A stretch of DNA of 64,000 nucleotides from Auricularia sp. M13 (GCA_037042915.1 CM073197.1:992001-1056000), one strand, 5' to 3'; shown: positions 34,051 to 45,369, numbered from the stretch's first letter. Numbers and translations: made by a program. The notes: generated by a model from the letters alone, not told the origin.

Positions 34051-35596
34051 ATGGCTGTCGACCTGGTCGTGCTCGAAAATCTTCCGGAAGGCGCAACCCG
34101 CCAACTCGTTGCCGATGTGAAAAAAACCAAAGCCCATCCATTCTGGCCGGACACGTCGACGGCCGTCAGCTCACACACGTCTCTGTATTCCTCTTCCACC
34201 CAACGGCGTGCAGCTGCCATGGCCAAAGCGTCGCTCAAGGCTCTGCTTGCTTGCGACCGGATATCCTTCGTTTCGGGCTCCAGCATGGTGTCAGCAGAAG
34301 CCGCCCACGTCCTCAACGCAATGCGCCCCAAGCCAAGCTTGAGTGCTGTGGAACGAGAAAAATTCGACAAATTATTGTCTGCCGTTGTCTGTACCACTGC
34401 ATTGCCTTGTCACAGATCTTAACATCTTCCTATGCAGGAGGAACGACTCAATTTACAATCATTCTGCCTCCGTTCAACCTTCACGCTTGACGGCCTTCCC
34501 AACAGAATTCTCTGTAAGTGCAACGTGAACCCGCATTTGGCTCTTCTGACATCCGCCCTGTGTAGTGAAGGTCGATGAACACAGGGCGTGGGGCACTTAC
34601 GGCGCATTTGCCCTTACGCCCAACATCCTAACCCTCTTCACTATTCAACAAGTTCTGATGCACGTCAACAAGCGCTGGGATGAGGACAAATCTCCAACCC
34701 GTCAATTCTTTGTGAGTTATGTTTATTTGTGTGTTTCCCATATTTACCCGAATCACAGGAGAACGAGATTGACGAGTTGACAAAATCCATCAAGTGGGTT
34801 GTGCTTCTCCTTCGACCATGGCGTTTTCTTCCTCCCAACGAACTGCTCTGGATGGCTTTCAGCAGGCAAATAACTGGTCCCAGTCAACAAAAATTACTCG
34901 TCCACACCAATCCCGATATGCCCCACTACCCTTATCTTATCGCGGACTTCGATATGCCTCAGATGACCGGGCACGAAGTCTACACCCTTCGCTCCCAGGA
35001 AGACGAGCTTTCACTATTTGCCATGATACTGAATGCGTATGCGAAGGTGCGCGCGGCCGTCAAGCGCGGAAATACGCACGAGGATGTCGCAAAGTATTAT
35101 AGGGCTTTGGAGACTACCTTGGAGCTGATCATGTACCGGCCGCATCCATCATCACCTGGCGACTCGATGAATGTCGATGAGACTCCACAGCCATCGCCGG
35201 AGACTCGGGCCCCCTTCCGACGCCAATCTGCTCACGGTGACACCGCCCCAAACGCCCCGAGTCTCGCAGTCGCACCTCACGGCAGCAGCCCCGGACCTGC
35301 ATTCGGCCCTCGAGCAGAGCCACCTGAACCCGTTCTCCATAACAACCTTACTGGTACCGAAATGCAGACCCTCCTCCAGCGGAGCGGGGACAGCAGGCTC
35401 TCCTCATTGGATCGAGTCGAGGCGATGATGCAGCTACTCTGTCCGCGTGTGTGCATGCAATTGGTCCTCTGATCCAACATACTAACTTATCACAGCAGTC
35501 TATTACGACGATCCACATGATGATTCTGGTGATGATGTGCATGATTATTCTGAAGGCGACGACGGTCGGGAATACGAGGATGAATCGGAAGATTGA
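34051..35596 (+). CDS. Unknown basidiomycete protein with acidic C-terminus
   Basis: From ATG 34051 (MAVDLVVLENLPEGATRQLV) several exons join: EERLNLQSFCLRSTFTLDGL, VDEHRAWGTYGAFALTPNIL, then ENEIDELTKSIK and a large exon with IADFDMPQMTGHEVYTLRSQ. The final exon after an acceptor near 35496 is strongly acidic (YYDDPHDDSGDDVHDYSEGD) and stops at 35596. The middle part is Pro/Ser-rich. The protein looks globular with alternating helices, but I recognise no family. It sits between MSH4 and a truncated MSH4 copy, which suggests its segment may have arrived with a local rearrangement. Confidence 0.55.
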
Positions 35597-35961
35597 TATG
35601 TATTGGACAAACAGGTCTTTGGGCATCCTTTTGAAATGAGAAAGTTTTGATCATCTACAGACGTCGGAGCCAAACTGGAAAGTTACTGCAGAAAAACGGA
35701 TATTACACGTAATCTACAGACCGAGATCAGAACACATAAGCTACATTCGTATATCCTACAATCGTATATCTAGAAAACCGCGTAGACAAGGCTGGAAACG
35801 AGGAGCTGAACTTGAGACATACGTGACGACACATGAAGTACCTCGTGGTGTTCGAAGTCGCGTCCTTCAGATCATGTTGTCAACCTCGACCGGCGCGCTC
35901 ATAGTCCGAATGCAAGTCTGAAACGAACTGTGTACCTGGTACCCGGGTGAGTGCAGGAACG

Positions 35962-36240
35962 AAACGACCGACGACCGCAATGACTTCGGCGCCTGGCGAG
36001 CATATTGTGGCCATTACCGAGGGCAGAGGTGCGCGGTTGCCTCGAGCACTGCTGGAGTCAGCGCTGAAGCTCAATCCGCAGGCGTTAGTCGCGAGGTCGG
36101 CATCGCCGCGCTCAACCGCGAAACAGGGCATGTACTGCTGTTCCAGGTAGGCCGTTGTCGGGCAAGCTCCCGGCGTCGCTGGAGCCAGATTGCGGACTGC
36201 CAGACATATGTGAAGACACTGCACCATCTCGATCTCTACT
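35962..36240 (+). pseudogene. Truncated recent copy of MSH4 5' exons
   Basis: Aligned by eye to 29670-29958 of MSH4. About five substitutions and one 10-nt gap within the second intron were seen, roughly 98 percent identity. It contains the end of exon 1, intron 1 with its GTGCGCGG donor, exon 2 and the start of exon 3, then breaks off at GATCTCTACT. There is no open continuation, so it cannot make Msh4. It lies about 2.3 kb downstream of the intact gene in the same orientation. Confidence 0.9.
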
Positions 36241-36323
36241 GAACGATTTGCATGTAGAATACAGTTGTATGGTGATATAAAAGCTCAGTACACAAGTCTA
36301 AGTCACTCGGAGGGTCTAGGAGG

Positions 36324-37600
36324 CTACTTTCTGGTGCAAGGTCTCAAAGGTGTGAGCCATGTGCTGAGGAATAATTGGGAACCTCTATTTAGGTCTTTCC
36401 AGCGAATATCTTGCGCTTTCGATCTCTTCTTTGGACTCAGACTCTTTGACGACGAGTCGCCGCTGGTCCGCGTGGACGTACCGCGCGAGCATGCTGCCGG
36501 CGTACGCGCAATGCAGCGCCTCCGCGTCGGGGCGTGGCAACTCTGCTGCGTCTCCTTCTCCAGAGAAAATGGCGCGCCCGTTGTGCCGGTGGGTGTTGTG
36601 GATACCGTACTGCCTGTTGAGACCTCAGGGGACATCTGCAGGATGTACGTGCCAGTGGACGGTCGGGTTTGACTCTGAGCGAGGGCGGCCCTTGAAGCGT
36701 CGAGGATCGGACCTGTTGGCTGAGATATGTCTTCGTCGCGCAGGAACCTGGCGTCGGTCTTTACGCGTGAATTAGCGTGTTGGATGGGAAGGCAGTCGGA
36801 CGCGCGATATTGATAGGGACTTACAGCGAGTATATAGACCTTCCCGCGGTCCCGGAATGTGTGTACACGCTTGTCCAGCGTGATCATATTGCGGATGTCA
36901 AGGTGGTGGCTTAGCGAGATCCCAAGCGCTGTCTCAAGACGCGAGACATAGGGACCCTGGGAGCACGCATGAGAAGGCTGAAGAATAACGATGTTGCTGG
37001 ATTTGGCGAGTACGCACGGGCATAGCATCCTGAGGGCACATAATGTGGGATATGTCGGTTTCGTCATGCCCATAGGCAATCCCAAAGACGCAGCGGTCCG
37101 CGTCGCGCGTCGACACGGACTGGAGGATGCTTACGGGCGATGTGGCTATCCTGGACTTGGGCTTGAGAAGTCGAGAAGAATTCGGCGCTGAGAATAAAGA
37201 TGTTTCTTCATTCATGCTGTTTGAGAGGTTGAGATTGTGGACTGGGTACGGCTTGCCTCAGCAAAAAATTGTTGCGATGGGTTCAGCCACAAAAACGCAC
37301 ATCTGCCTTTTTCCGCGTCTTCAGACACAGCATAACGGTATATGTGTCCAGGTTCAAGTTCCCGGGTATCGAGGGCGAGCGAGGCATCCGGAGAGTCGAC
37401 GTCGACGATATTGCCCAGGACGCCGACAGCGCCGTAGCCGATGAGCAGGAGCCAGCGCACGGGGGACCTCGAGAAGAACAGCACGTCCTCGAAGGAATCT
37501 TTAGCTCGAGGCCTGCTGCGGCGCCTGGTATGGGGATGAGGAAGAACACGTCGGCCGTCGTGCGCGTGTGGTATCGGAGTTGGTAGCGCGAAGAAGACAT
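36324..37600 (-). CDS. HNH-endonuclease-like protein
   Basis: ATG 37600 begins MSSSRYQLRYHTRTTADVFF. A later block, LLLIGYGAVGVLGNIVDV, resembles the N-terminal domain common in basidiomycete HNH proteins. The HNH core is spread over exons: TRDADRCVFGIAYG, TDISHIMC, then SHHLDIRNMITLDKRVHTF followed by RDRGKVYILAV. Candidate metal-site residues are the His of SHIM, the Asn of IRNMI and the His of RVHTF. The function in fungi is unknown. A frame change near 37500-37503 (AAAGLELK to DSFEDVLFF) again suggests a missing base. The 3' end is uncertain and may lie upstream of 36324. It is divergent from the decarboxylase gene with 21 bp between the start codons. Confidence 0.55.
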
Positions 37601-37621
37601 GTTCTCCGCGGACTCCGACCC
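37601..37621. promoter_or_regulatory. 21-bp divergent start-to-start spacer
   Basis: The HNH gene starts at 37600 on the minus strand and the decarboxylase at 37622 on the plus strand. Any promoter must therefore overlap the coding or leader sequence of the opposite gene, unless one of the chosen starts is wrong. Confidence 0.5.
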
Positions 37622-38364
37622 ATGCCGAACATCCTGATCCTGAGCACGGGCTCGGTCGCCTCGATCAAGGTCCCACTCATCGCCGCTGAGCTCTGCAGGT
37701 GCTCCTCATCGTCCATTTGCAGCAGCGGCGAAGCTGAGACAGCCGGATAGTACCAGGATGTCAGCGTGCAGGTGGCAGCGACGAAGCCCTCGCTCGCGTT
37801 CTTCGACCGCGCAGCGCTAGATGCGACCGGGGTGCGCGTCTGGACGGACGAGGACGAGTGGGCGGTGGGTCCCTTCATCGTAGTCGCACACCGTGTGCCA
37901 GCTGACTCAGCGCTGTGGCAGACGTGGACCAAGGTCGGCGACGACATCCTGCACATCGAGTTGCGGCGCTGGGCGGACGGCGTGCTGCTCGCGCCGTGCT
38001 CGGCGAACACGCTCTCGAAGCTCGCGGCCGGCGCGTGTGATAACCTCGTCACGAGCGTCCTGCGCGCGCTGGCGCCCGGCACGCCGACCTGGGTCTTCCC
38101 CGCGATGAATACGCTCATGTATGAGCACCCGCTCACCGCCCAGCACCTGCGCGTCGTGCGGGACACGCTTGGCTACACTGTCGTCGGGCCCATCGGCAAG
38201 GCGCTTGCGTGCGGCGACGTTGGTATGTCTGTCTCCTCGCGATCGCGACTTCGATACTCACACCCGTCCCAGGCCTCGGTGCAATGACTGAGTGGCGCGA
38301 TATCGTTGCGATAGTTGTGGACAAGTTCAATCTGCAGCGCAAACCCGTCGCTGTGGTAAGTTAG
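37622..38364 (+). CDS. Phosphopantothenoylcysteine decarboxylase (HAL3/CAB3 family)
   Basis: Catalyses decarboxylation of 4'-phosphopantothenoylcysteine in coenzyme A synthesis, using FMN. ATG 37622 gives MPNILILSTGSVASIKVPLI (nucleotide-binding start). Then come VQVAATKPSLAFF, TWTKVGDDILHIELRRWAD with the likely catalytic His, PCSANTLSKLAAG, PAMNTLMYEHPLT (the PxMNxxM motif) and LACGDVGLGAMTEWRDI with the active-site Cys region. All key motifs are present, so it should be active rather than a regulatory Hal3-type subunit. Intron phase does not match between exon 1 (ending CTCTGCAG) and exon 2 (starting YQDVSVQV), so a base may be missing or a microexon unseen near 37700. The stop at 38364 overlaps a possible donor, so a further exon is possible. 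Confidence 0.85.
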
Positions 38365-38943
38365 AGCTTCAGCAATGTTCGGCCCAAAGTTCCGCCGACA
38401 TATAATGTACGACTCGTGCAAGAACTTTCTGCTTTCTGCTAACACGTCCCTTCGAAATTTAATGATGGGGCGGACAGCGCAATGCTGTCTCTAGTCCCAG
38501 ACTGTAGTTCAAGGGGCTGACTGCACTTGTCATGGGCGGAATTCGTGCAACGCAGGTTGCTCTGCGTACTCATCCCCTGGCACGCGCTTTGCTGGTCATT
38601 CACTCCAGCCGCTCAGCGAAGGGCATTGCTCACAAGCACTGGACTCTCGTTCTGTCTTCGAGATGCGTTAGACAGCTGGTCGGAGCTATAAACTGACAGC
38701 AAATTGTACTGGTTGAGCGAGCAGCGCATGAGCCTTGTGTTCTCTAGCAGTTATTTCAGCACCCACTGCGAATCGGGCGTCTTACACAATTATATACGCT
38801 TTGGCTGAGGTTGTCAGCACCGATACTACTTATACGCTGACATCCGTCGCCTTGCCTCTTGACAGTGTTACCGATTGCAATGTTCAGATCAGGCGGAACG
38901 CTCGTCTAATAGCCGTTGAGCAGTTAAAGCCTGCGCTGCAGGC
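38365..38943. other. Convergent spacer with a dispersed repeat
   Basis: Lies between the 3' ends of the decarboxylase and the first nucleotidyltransferase. It contains repeat copy 2 (38536-38735), and no gene is visible. Confidence 0.45.
38536..38735. repeat. Dispersed repeat, copy 2
   Basis: Same orientation and block order as 25175-25420, more than 13 kb away. It shares GCGGAATTCGTGCA, CCCCTGGCACGCGCT-like and GTTCTGTCTTCGAGA-like blocks. Confidence 0.45.
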
Positions 38944-41126
38944 TTATTCGCATCTGAGCGTCTGAGGTCCTGTATACTGTACCTGTTGTCCCCGTCGTGG
39001 TGTGCTGAAGTAGATACATACAGAACAAGGATCACGATTCCTGCATTTGTGCCTTTTCAGCTTCAGTTTTGCCTTCTTCTTTTTCTCCTTCTTCTCCTCC
39101 TTCTTCTCCTTCTTCTCCTTCTCCTTCTCCTTCTTCTTCGCCTTCTTCTCCTTTTTCGCCTTCTTCCGCTCGTCCTTCTCACTCTGCAGCCTCGACTTGC
39201 TCAGGAGATCGTCCAAGCCAGCGCCGCCTTCGAGCCTGTCCGCCGCACTCCGACACTCCGCGTTGAACCTCTTGAGCTCCTTCTCGGAGACTTGCTGGGC
39301 GATGTTCTGCGGGGATACGTCAGTCAGCCACAGCAAAGGAAAGTGGCAGCGGAGGGCGGACGTACGGTTTTGCGCACAATCGGATCGACGATGACAAGCG
39401 GCCGCGCGCGCCAGACATGCATGTTCGTGGGCGCGGCGAGCGCGCGTGAGAGGGCCAGCGGGTCGACGGCGTCCTCCGCGCCAGACAAAAGGGCGCTGTC
39501 TGCCTCTTCAGCGTCAGGCGACACCCGGCCATCTTCCCCAACCTCCGCGGCGCCCACCGCGGCCAAGGGGCGCGCGCCCGGCCCGGGGCGCGGGACGATG
39601 CCGCCGTCGCGCACGCTGATTGCGTGCGTCGCGGGTTTGAACCGGTTACCGTAGAAGCTATCGAGGCAGACGGGCGCAGTCTCGTCAGCGTATGGCGCAC
39701 AGAGACGGGATGCACGCACTCGAAGAAGCGCTGCAGCAGGTCGAGGAGCGAGTGCGCCGCGTCGCGTTCGGACTGGCTAGCGCGCCAGGATTGCACCGCG
39801 GCCGAGTGTGGGTCGGCGAAGCGCACGTCCGACGCGATGCGCCTGTCCCGGTCCTGTGTGACGGACCAGTACACCGTGGGCTCGTCCGCTGCTAGTGCCT
39901 GTGCGCCGGATTCGGCCAGCAGCATCGCATCCTGCAGGTTAGGCAGGAGGCCCATGTGCTGCGCGCCAGTGAGCGACGCACAATGCAGATGGACACCGCG
40001 CGCACCTGCATGAACGCGACGACCATCTGGCCGAGGGTGTAGCTGGAGAACGGCCGTGGCACGCCGACGATCTTGCCCTTCTTGCCCTTCTTTCCGCGCC
40101 CTGTCAACTTCTTGAGCTTGACTGGGGCGTCCAGCCCGGTGTGCTTCGCCCAGGCCTTGAGGATGACCAGCAGCGGCGCGAGGCGCGCGTCGAGCTCTGC
40201 GTATGCCGCCAGGAGCCGCGAGTTGTACAGCCCGTTGCGGGCGTTGATGCACAGGTCGAACGCGGTCTGTATATTGCGGTTGCGCACGTCGGGAACGACG
40301 CCGCGGACTGTCGGTGGAGAAATGGCGTCAGTGAGTGAGTGAGCGATGGATGGTGTACGCACCCAATGGAACGCGCGCGTGCGGAATGGGTTCTATGTTC
40401 GTGCAGCCATTTTCTCTGAACATCCTGGCCAGTTTTCTACGCAGAATACGGTTAGGCTGCCGCATCGGACCTCAGGGCCAAAGAACTGCTGACTCGACGT
40501 CGTAGAGGACTTGAGAAGCAACTCGTCAGTGCAGGCGGGCGAGGCGGTGAGAAGTCGCACTGTTGGGCACTTTGTTGTAAGAAATGCCTGGCTTGAAGCC
40601 CTGCGGCATCCTTGGGTCCTGTGTCGGTGTGAGCGGCCATTATTCGTGTGCAGAGACTGCGGTGGCGCACAAGCACAACGAGGTCAAGGTCGCTATTCGC
40701 CGCGTCGACACCAATGAGGGTACTGCCAAACGGCTCGACCGCCAGCTTCGCGCCACTGGGGAAGACGACGTTGTGTTTTGCGGCATATTTGTGGACGATA
40801 TACCGGATTTTTCGCAGCGCGTCCCCGCGCGCTTCCAGCTCGCGATTCGACGGCCGCGTCCGCTAATAACGCGTCAGAAAGGCTGGCAATGCTATAAAGA
40901 CTGAGCACACCTCGAAATAATCCCAGAGCGCGGCGTCGCGGTCGTCCACGTCCGCGAGTCCAAGCAGGTCGGCAAAGGGCTCGTCGGGCGCGTCAGAGAA
41001 ATCCCCGATCCAGGGATGCTCTGGTCTATCCGCTGCTAGCGACACGGAAGGCGGGCGGCGAGCGCGTGTGAGCTGTCTTGCGCTTCTGGCAGCGCATGTC
41101 GACAGCCGGCGAAGAGCAGCATGCAT
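38944..41126 (-). CDS. Cid1/Trf4-type nucleotidyltransferase (copy 1, catalytic residues present)
   Basis: Non-canonical poly(A)/poly(U) polymerase family, which adds nucleotides to RNA 3' ends. ATG 41126 gives MHAALRRLSTCAARSARQLT, basic and without acids, resembling a mitochondrial presequence. The catalytic motif is FGSTLIGVDAANSDLDLVVL (GS plus DxD). The third carboxylate is in AFDLCINARNGLYNSRLL. The central domain follows (LVILKAWAKHTGL, PRPFSSYTLGQMVVAFMQ, HMGLLPNLQDAM). The C-terminal tail is very Lys/Glu-rich, from the polypyrimidine tract at 39060-39175 (plus strand), and may be a nuclear signal, which conflicts with mitochondrial targeting. A paralog lies at 45370-47877. Exons near the tail are uncertain. 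Confidence 0.8.
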
Positions 41127-42049
41127 TGAGCGCGGCAACTCCGACACTGCCCAGGCTTGCCAGACAATGGCCTCCGCATGAAAGATTGGAAGCCATGATT
41201 GAATTGATGCCAAGATTAGAGGAATATTGAGAGATACATGCAAATAGACAGAATACACAGTTGCTATATAATAGGATGCATGTAGGTAATGGATGAAATA
41301 TATCAGTAGAATACCACACAGGGCCAAGAAGATACTATTCAACACCAGCTCGCCAAGCGCGCACAGCAAAATTATGCTCTTCTTTCTCGCACGCCTTCTC
41401 TTCCCGTAAATGCGGCCGCAATGCGCACCGATTCTTGCCAGCAGGAAGTCGATGACTTCGTCAGTCCGAGTCGTGGACGGCGCCTCATCTTCGCCGGCGG
41501 CATCTGCTCGACGACCCCCACGGTATGTTCTGGACGGATCGTGCATGGTGTCGTCGGCGTTATCTTACTGTCGCCACGGGCGGAAGACCGTCTGGAGGAC
41601 ATTCGATGGGACATCGGAAATAGAGCGGACAACCGATCGGAGTGCTTCACGCGCGGGGCGTCACACTGGATTGTTGAAGTACCAGCCAGCGAGTGAAAGA
41701 TAATAAGGTGACGGCGGAGGAGGTAACGAGGTGAGCAGAGGACGCAAGGCGCCGGGCGTGGAGGAAAGAAAGTGATCGGAAATATGAAATCAACCGAGTG
41801 GGAGCCGCACTTGAACGTGCTCACCTGAATATGAACTTGTTCTTAGATTTTCGCAAGCACCGGTAGAAAAGCGGCGATGAGGCGGGTACGGAGGTATGAG
41901 ACGAAGAAGCACCTGGAGAAGCGGAGCACCCCATGCGGACGGCTTTGACTTTCGTAACGTTGCGCTCTGGGTCTGCCTTAAGTTTCAACGCACCCTGATA
42001 AAGAGATATCCGCGTGGGCCGTCGTATTGCTTGCTCGGTTGGGAGGATG
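41127..42049. other. Spacer with AT-rich tract and possible small minus-strand gene
   Basis: 41190-41340 is notably AT-rich. Minus-strand frames carry ALKLKADPERNVTKVKAVR (about 41990-41930) and DEVIDFLLARIGAHCGRIYG (about 41460-41400), which could be exons of a small basic protein. I could not connect them into a gene or name a family. Confidence 0.3.
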
Positions 42050-44404
42050 CTATACAAGTCTAAGCACCGCGACGCTCTCCACATGCGCCGTCTGCGGGAA
42101 CAGGTCGAACCCGCGCAAGCTCTGCAGCCTGTACCGTCGCCCCTCGGGCTCCCCCTTCGTCCGGCCGACCAAGATGCCGACGTCGCGCGCCTGGGTGTGC
42201 ACGTTGCAGCTGACGTACACCACCGTGGCTGGGCGCAGCGCGAGCAGCTGGCGCAGGAAGAGCTCGTCGCAGCCCTTGCGCGGCGGGTCGATCACGACCG
42301 CCGTGCGGTCAGGAGGGAACCCCTCCTGCACTTCACTGCCGAGGACGGACGCGAAGATGGCCTCCGCCTGGCCCGCGGTGAACGCGCAGCGCTCGGCGGG
42401 CAGGCCGTTGAGCTGTGCGTTCGCGCGCGCGGCCGCGACGGCCTTGGCGTCGAGCTCGACGCCCACCGCGTGCGTGAAGCTCCCTGCCAGGGCGACGCTA
42501 AACAGGCCGCTGCCACAGTACGCGTCCACAAGGTGCGTCGGCCGCGTATCCGGCGTCGTGCAGTCGTCGATGGCGGTGCGCACGTAGTCGAGCAGGCGCG
42601 GCAGGATCGCGTTGTTGTTCTGGAAGAACGAGCCCGCGGGGAACTCGAAGCGGTGCGCGCCGACGCGCTCGCGCACCGTCGCTTTGTGGTCCGTGATGCA
42701 AATGTGCTGTTCTGGCTGTGACGCGGGGTCGGGCGAGAACGCTTCGAGCGAGTCGCGCAGCAACAGCGTCGCGGAGCGTTTGTACTGCGCGATGTTTCTG
42801 AAGCAATGCTCAGTGCCTTTCTCCCATGATGACAGCGACACACTTTTGCACATTATCCCGCGCAGGGCCCAACGCATCGTTCAGCGTGCGCGTCGCGATC
42901 GGGCACTCCTACAGCGCAGACATCATCAATAGTTGTGCAACTCGAAAATGGTGAGGGCACACCTCAATATCGAGAATTTGCGCACGCCCCTTGGCCTCAA
43001 AGCCTATACTCAGCTTCCAGTCGCTGTCCTTGTCCTTCTTCGCCCGCGGGCGCCCCTTGCGGCCCGTCCTGTTCTCAGGCGGTGCGTCGAAGTGCGGTGT
43101 GATTTTTGTGCGGTAGCCGTACTGTAACGGCGAGCCGATCGTCGGCTGCACTGGGGGGACGTCTGCGTTCATGTCCAGACCTTTTGCGAGTGAGTCAGCG
43201 GATGTCTGAAAGATTTGTGGCTGATGAAGAATGGAGATGGGGGGAATGAATATGCAAAGGAGGGACAACCAGGAATGATGCAAAGGAGGGACAGGACACA
43301 CCAGAGTAGTTTATGTAGGCCTTTTCGACGACTGTCGCCTTGATTTCCAGCTGTTTCTCGTATGAGAGCATCTGTCGTACATTGAGGAATGTGTGCTCAA
43401 GAGAGCATGCATTGGGAGCAGGGCTGAGACTCCTTGGGTAGTTGAATATCTTGGCTTGACATTCGGAAAAGTGGCACGAGTTTCCCAAGAGTATTTCTAC
43501 CTATTATGATCTTGGGATACTCGTGCACTTGTCTGAACGTCAAGCTAAGAATTTCGTCGACTACTAAGTGATTCCCAGCCCTGCTTCCAGTGGTACGTAA
43601 CGCACTTGGTACTGGCATCCGGCACACGAGCCAAAGTAGCGGCACTGAACGCGCGACATGTCGCGCAGCTCGTCGTTGGGCGTGATAATTTCGAGTAGAT
43701 CGGCTGGGAGCACAGTGAGCAGGGTAAGACTGCCAACGTACAAGTTGGCAGACGCACCGTACGAGCACATGCGCATATGCTTGATGATCTTGACGCGCAC
43801 CGTCTCGCCCGGCAACGCGAACGGCAGACGCACAGCCCATGGTGGATGGGGCTCTGGTAGCCGTGCGAGGGCTTCGCCTGGCCACCGCAGCGTAGGTATA
43901 ATGAGCGGCGTAGACTGCAGCTACTCACGCACCATTTGACGAGAGCATCTCGACCCGCAGCTCTATCTCGTCGCCAAACTTGACGGGTGGTGCGTACTGC
44001 GTCTTGGCTGCCCGCGCGGTATCGACGGTGTCCTGACCGAGGAGCGCAACCACGTCCTTCCACGCGACATCGTCCGGCGAGCCAGGCTCGGGCCCAGGCG
44101 CGTGCTTTGCTTTCGCCTTGGACTTGGCCTTGTTGCCGTTATTCTGCGTCTGCAATGGTTTGGAGCTGGCCTCGGCCTGCAGCTCGACAGGGATCGCGTC
44201 CTCTGCAGGCGCGACATCATCCATCGGTGCAATTGGAGAGCCCAGGCGCGGTTTTTTGGCAACACTCAGGTCAGGCAGAGGCGATGGCTCGCGCGAGTGC
44301 ACGCTGCCTGCGATCGCGCTTGTGCTCATAGAGGCCGGACGGGGATGTGGACGAAGGCGGCGGCCAATCAGCAACGGCGCAATTGCCCGCGAGAGCCTGA
44401 GCAT
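42050..44404 (-). CDS. TRM2: TRM2-like tRNA (uracil-5)-methyltransferase
   Basis: Makes 5-methyluridine at position 54 in the T-loop of tRNA. ATG 44404 gives MLRLSRAIAPLLIGRRLRPH, presequence-like; a second Met (MSTSAIAG) may start a cytosolic form. Next come a Lys-rich linker, a TRAM-like stretch (ALPGETVRVKIIKH), a Cys cluster (CRYFGSCAGCQYQ, as in RumA/Trm2 proteins) and MLSYEKQLEIKA. The methyltransferase core has NNNAILPRLLDYV, VDAYCGSGLFSVAL (SAM motif I), VVIDPPRKGCDE and VSCNVHTQARD with the catalytic Cys. The end is VAVLRLV at 42050. The frame joins cleanly. It is flanked on both sides by the two nucleotidyltransferase paralogs. Confidence 0.88.
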
Positions 44405-44924
44405 GAACACAGAACCCAGCTGAGCTCGAACCGCGTTTTTTGATCTTGAACCCCGCATTCACTGACAGCAATAATTCATTATTGTAATGTAACTGTGAGA
44501 CGCGTGACGCGTAGGCCATCCCTGCTCCTGGGTAGTCTAGTTCTGCTCTCGTGGCCACTTAGTTCCCCTCGGAATCTCGATCTCAACTTGTACCCGCTCC
44601 TTCGTCTCATACCACGTCCACACGTCGTCGCTGCCTCTGCCGGCCCATTCGACAACTCGGTCAACTCAAACAGGTGACCACGTCGTCTGGCTTGCCGGGG
44701 TCGTTCTAATATGATTCTTATTTCTTTCCTATCATTGTCCAAACGCTGTGCTCACCTTGCTCTGCTGCCTGTTAACACTGCTCGGACCTGTTCGCCTTCC
44801 GCTGGCTGGCGATGTTTCCTGACACTGCTACTCTCGCGCTTCGCCGCTGCCCGTCGTATTCCGCCTTTGCGCGCTTACCGCCGTTCACCATGTCCCCGTG
44901 CTGTCAGTCGCTAGCATCATGATT

Positions 44925-45330
44925 AGTCTGGATTTCGACGACTTTCAAAGCAGTCAATGTGCCTGTGGAAGATATTGTGCATTACTGTGGACCATCTTAC
45001 CACATCGGTTGGCTCTGTGGCCTGGGTTACGTCGCGACCAGCGTTGAGGGCCACATCTGTCGAGTGGGAGAGAGGACATCCATTGCCACGAGCACATCTG
45101 TCGCGGAAGGCGACGTCTACGAATTCGTGTACGACTTGCAACTCCTCGACATGGTCATGGGAAACACCATGCTGAACCTCGCCACAGAGTGCCGGCGCAT
45201 CAACCTCACCAACTTCATCACGAGTACCGGGACAAGAAGTTCCTCGTCTTCAGATACCCAAGCAAGCACACGTCAAAACACTGTCGATGTGTCCAGCCGC
45301 GACCCGTACTGTGTTTTCACAGGCATGTGT
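44925..45330 (+). pseudogene. Truncated HNH-protein fragment
   Basis: One frame reads FKAVNVPVEDIVHYCGPSYH, then LGYVATSVEGHICRVGE, VAEGDVYEFVYD and finally SSRDPYCVFTG. The middle matches the N-terminal domain of the HNH protein at 36324-37600 in pattern (G-Y-x-A-x4-G-x-I-x2-V). The last block is the start of an HNH core (RD-xx-CV-xTG). Nothing after it supplies the His-Asn-His residues before the 3' end of the next gene at 45370. No clean ATG lies in frame. It looks like a gene remnant or a misassembled gene; short splice-dependent continuation cannot be ruled out. Confidence 0.45.
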
Positions 45331-45369
45331 ACTGTATGTCTCTCGTCGATGTGGATATATTATAGCAGA

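Noticed and set aside
39047-39394. Phe/Ser-rich plus-strand frame resembling a low-complexity membrane protein
   Set aside because: It is the antisense of the Lys/Glu-rich tail of the nucleotidyltransferase; the composition comes from the polypyrimidine tract.
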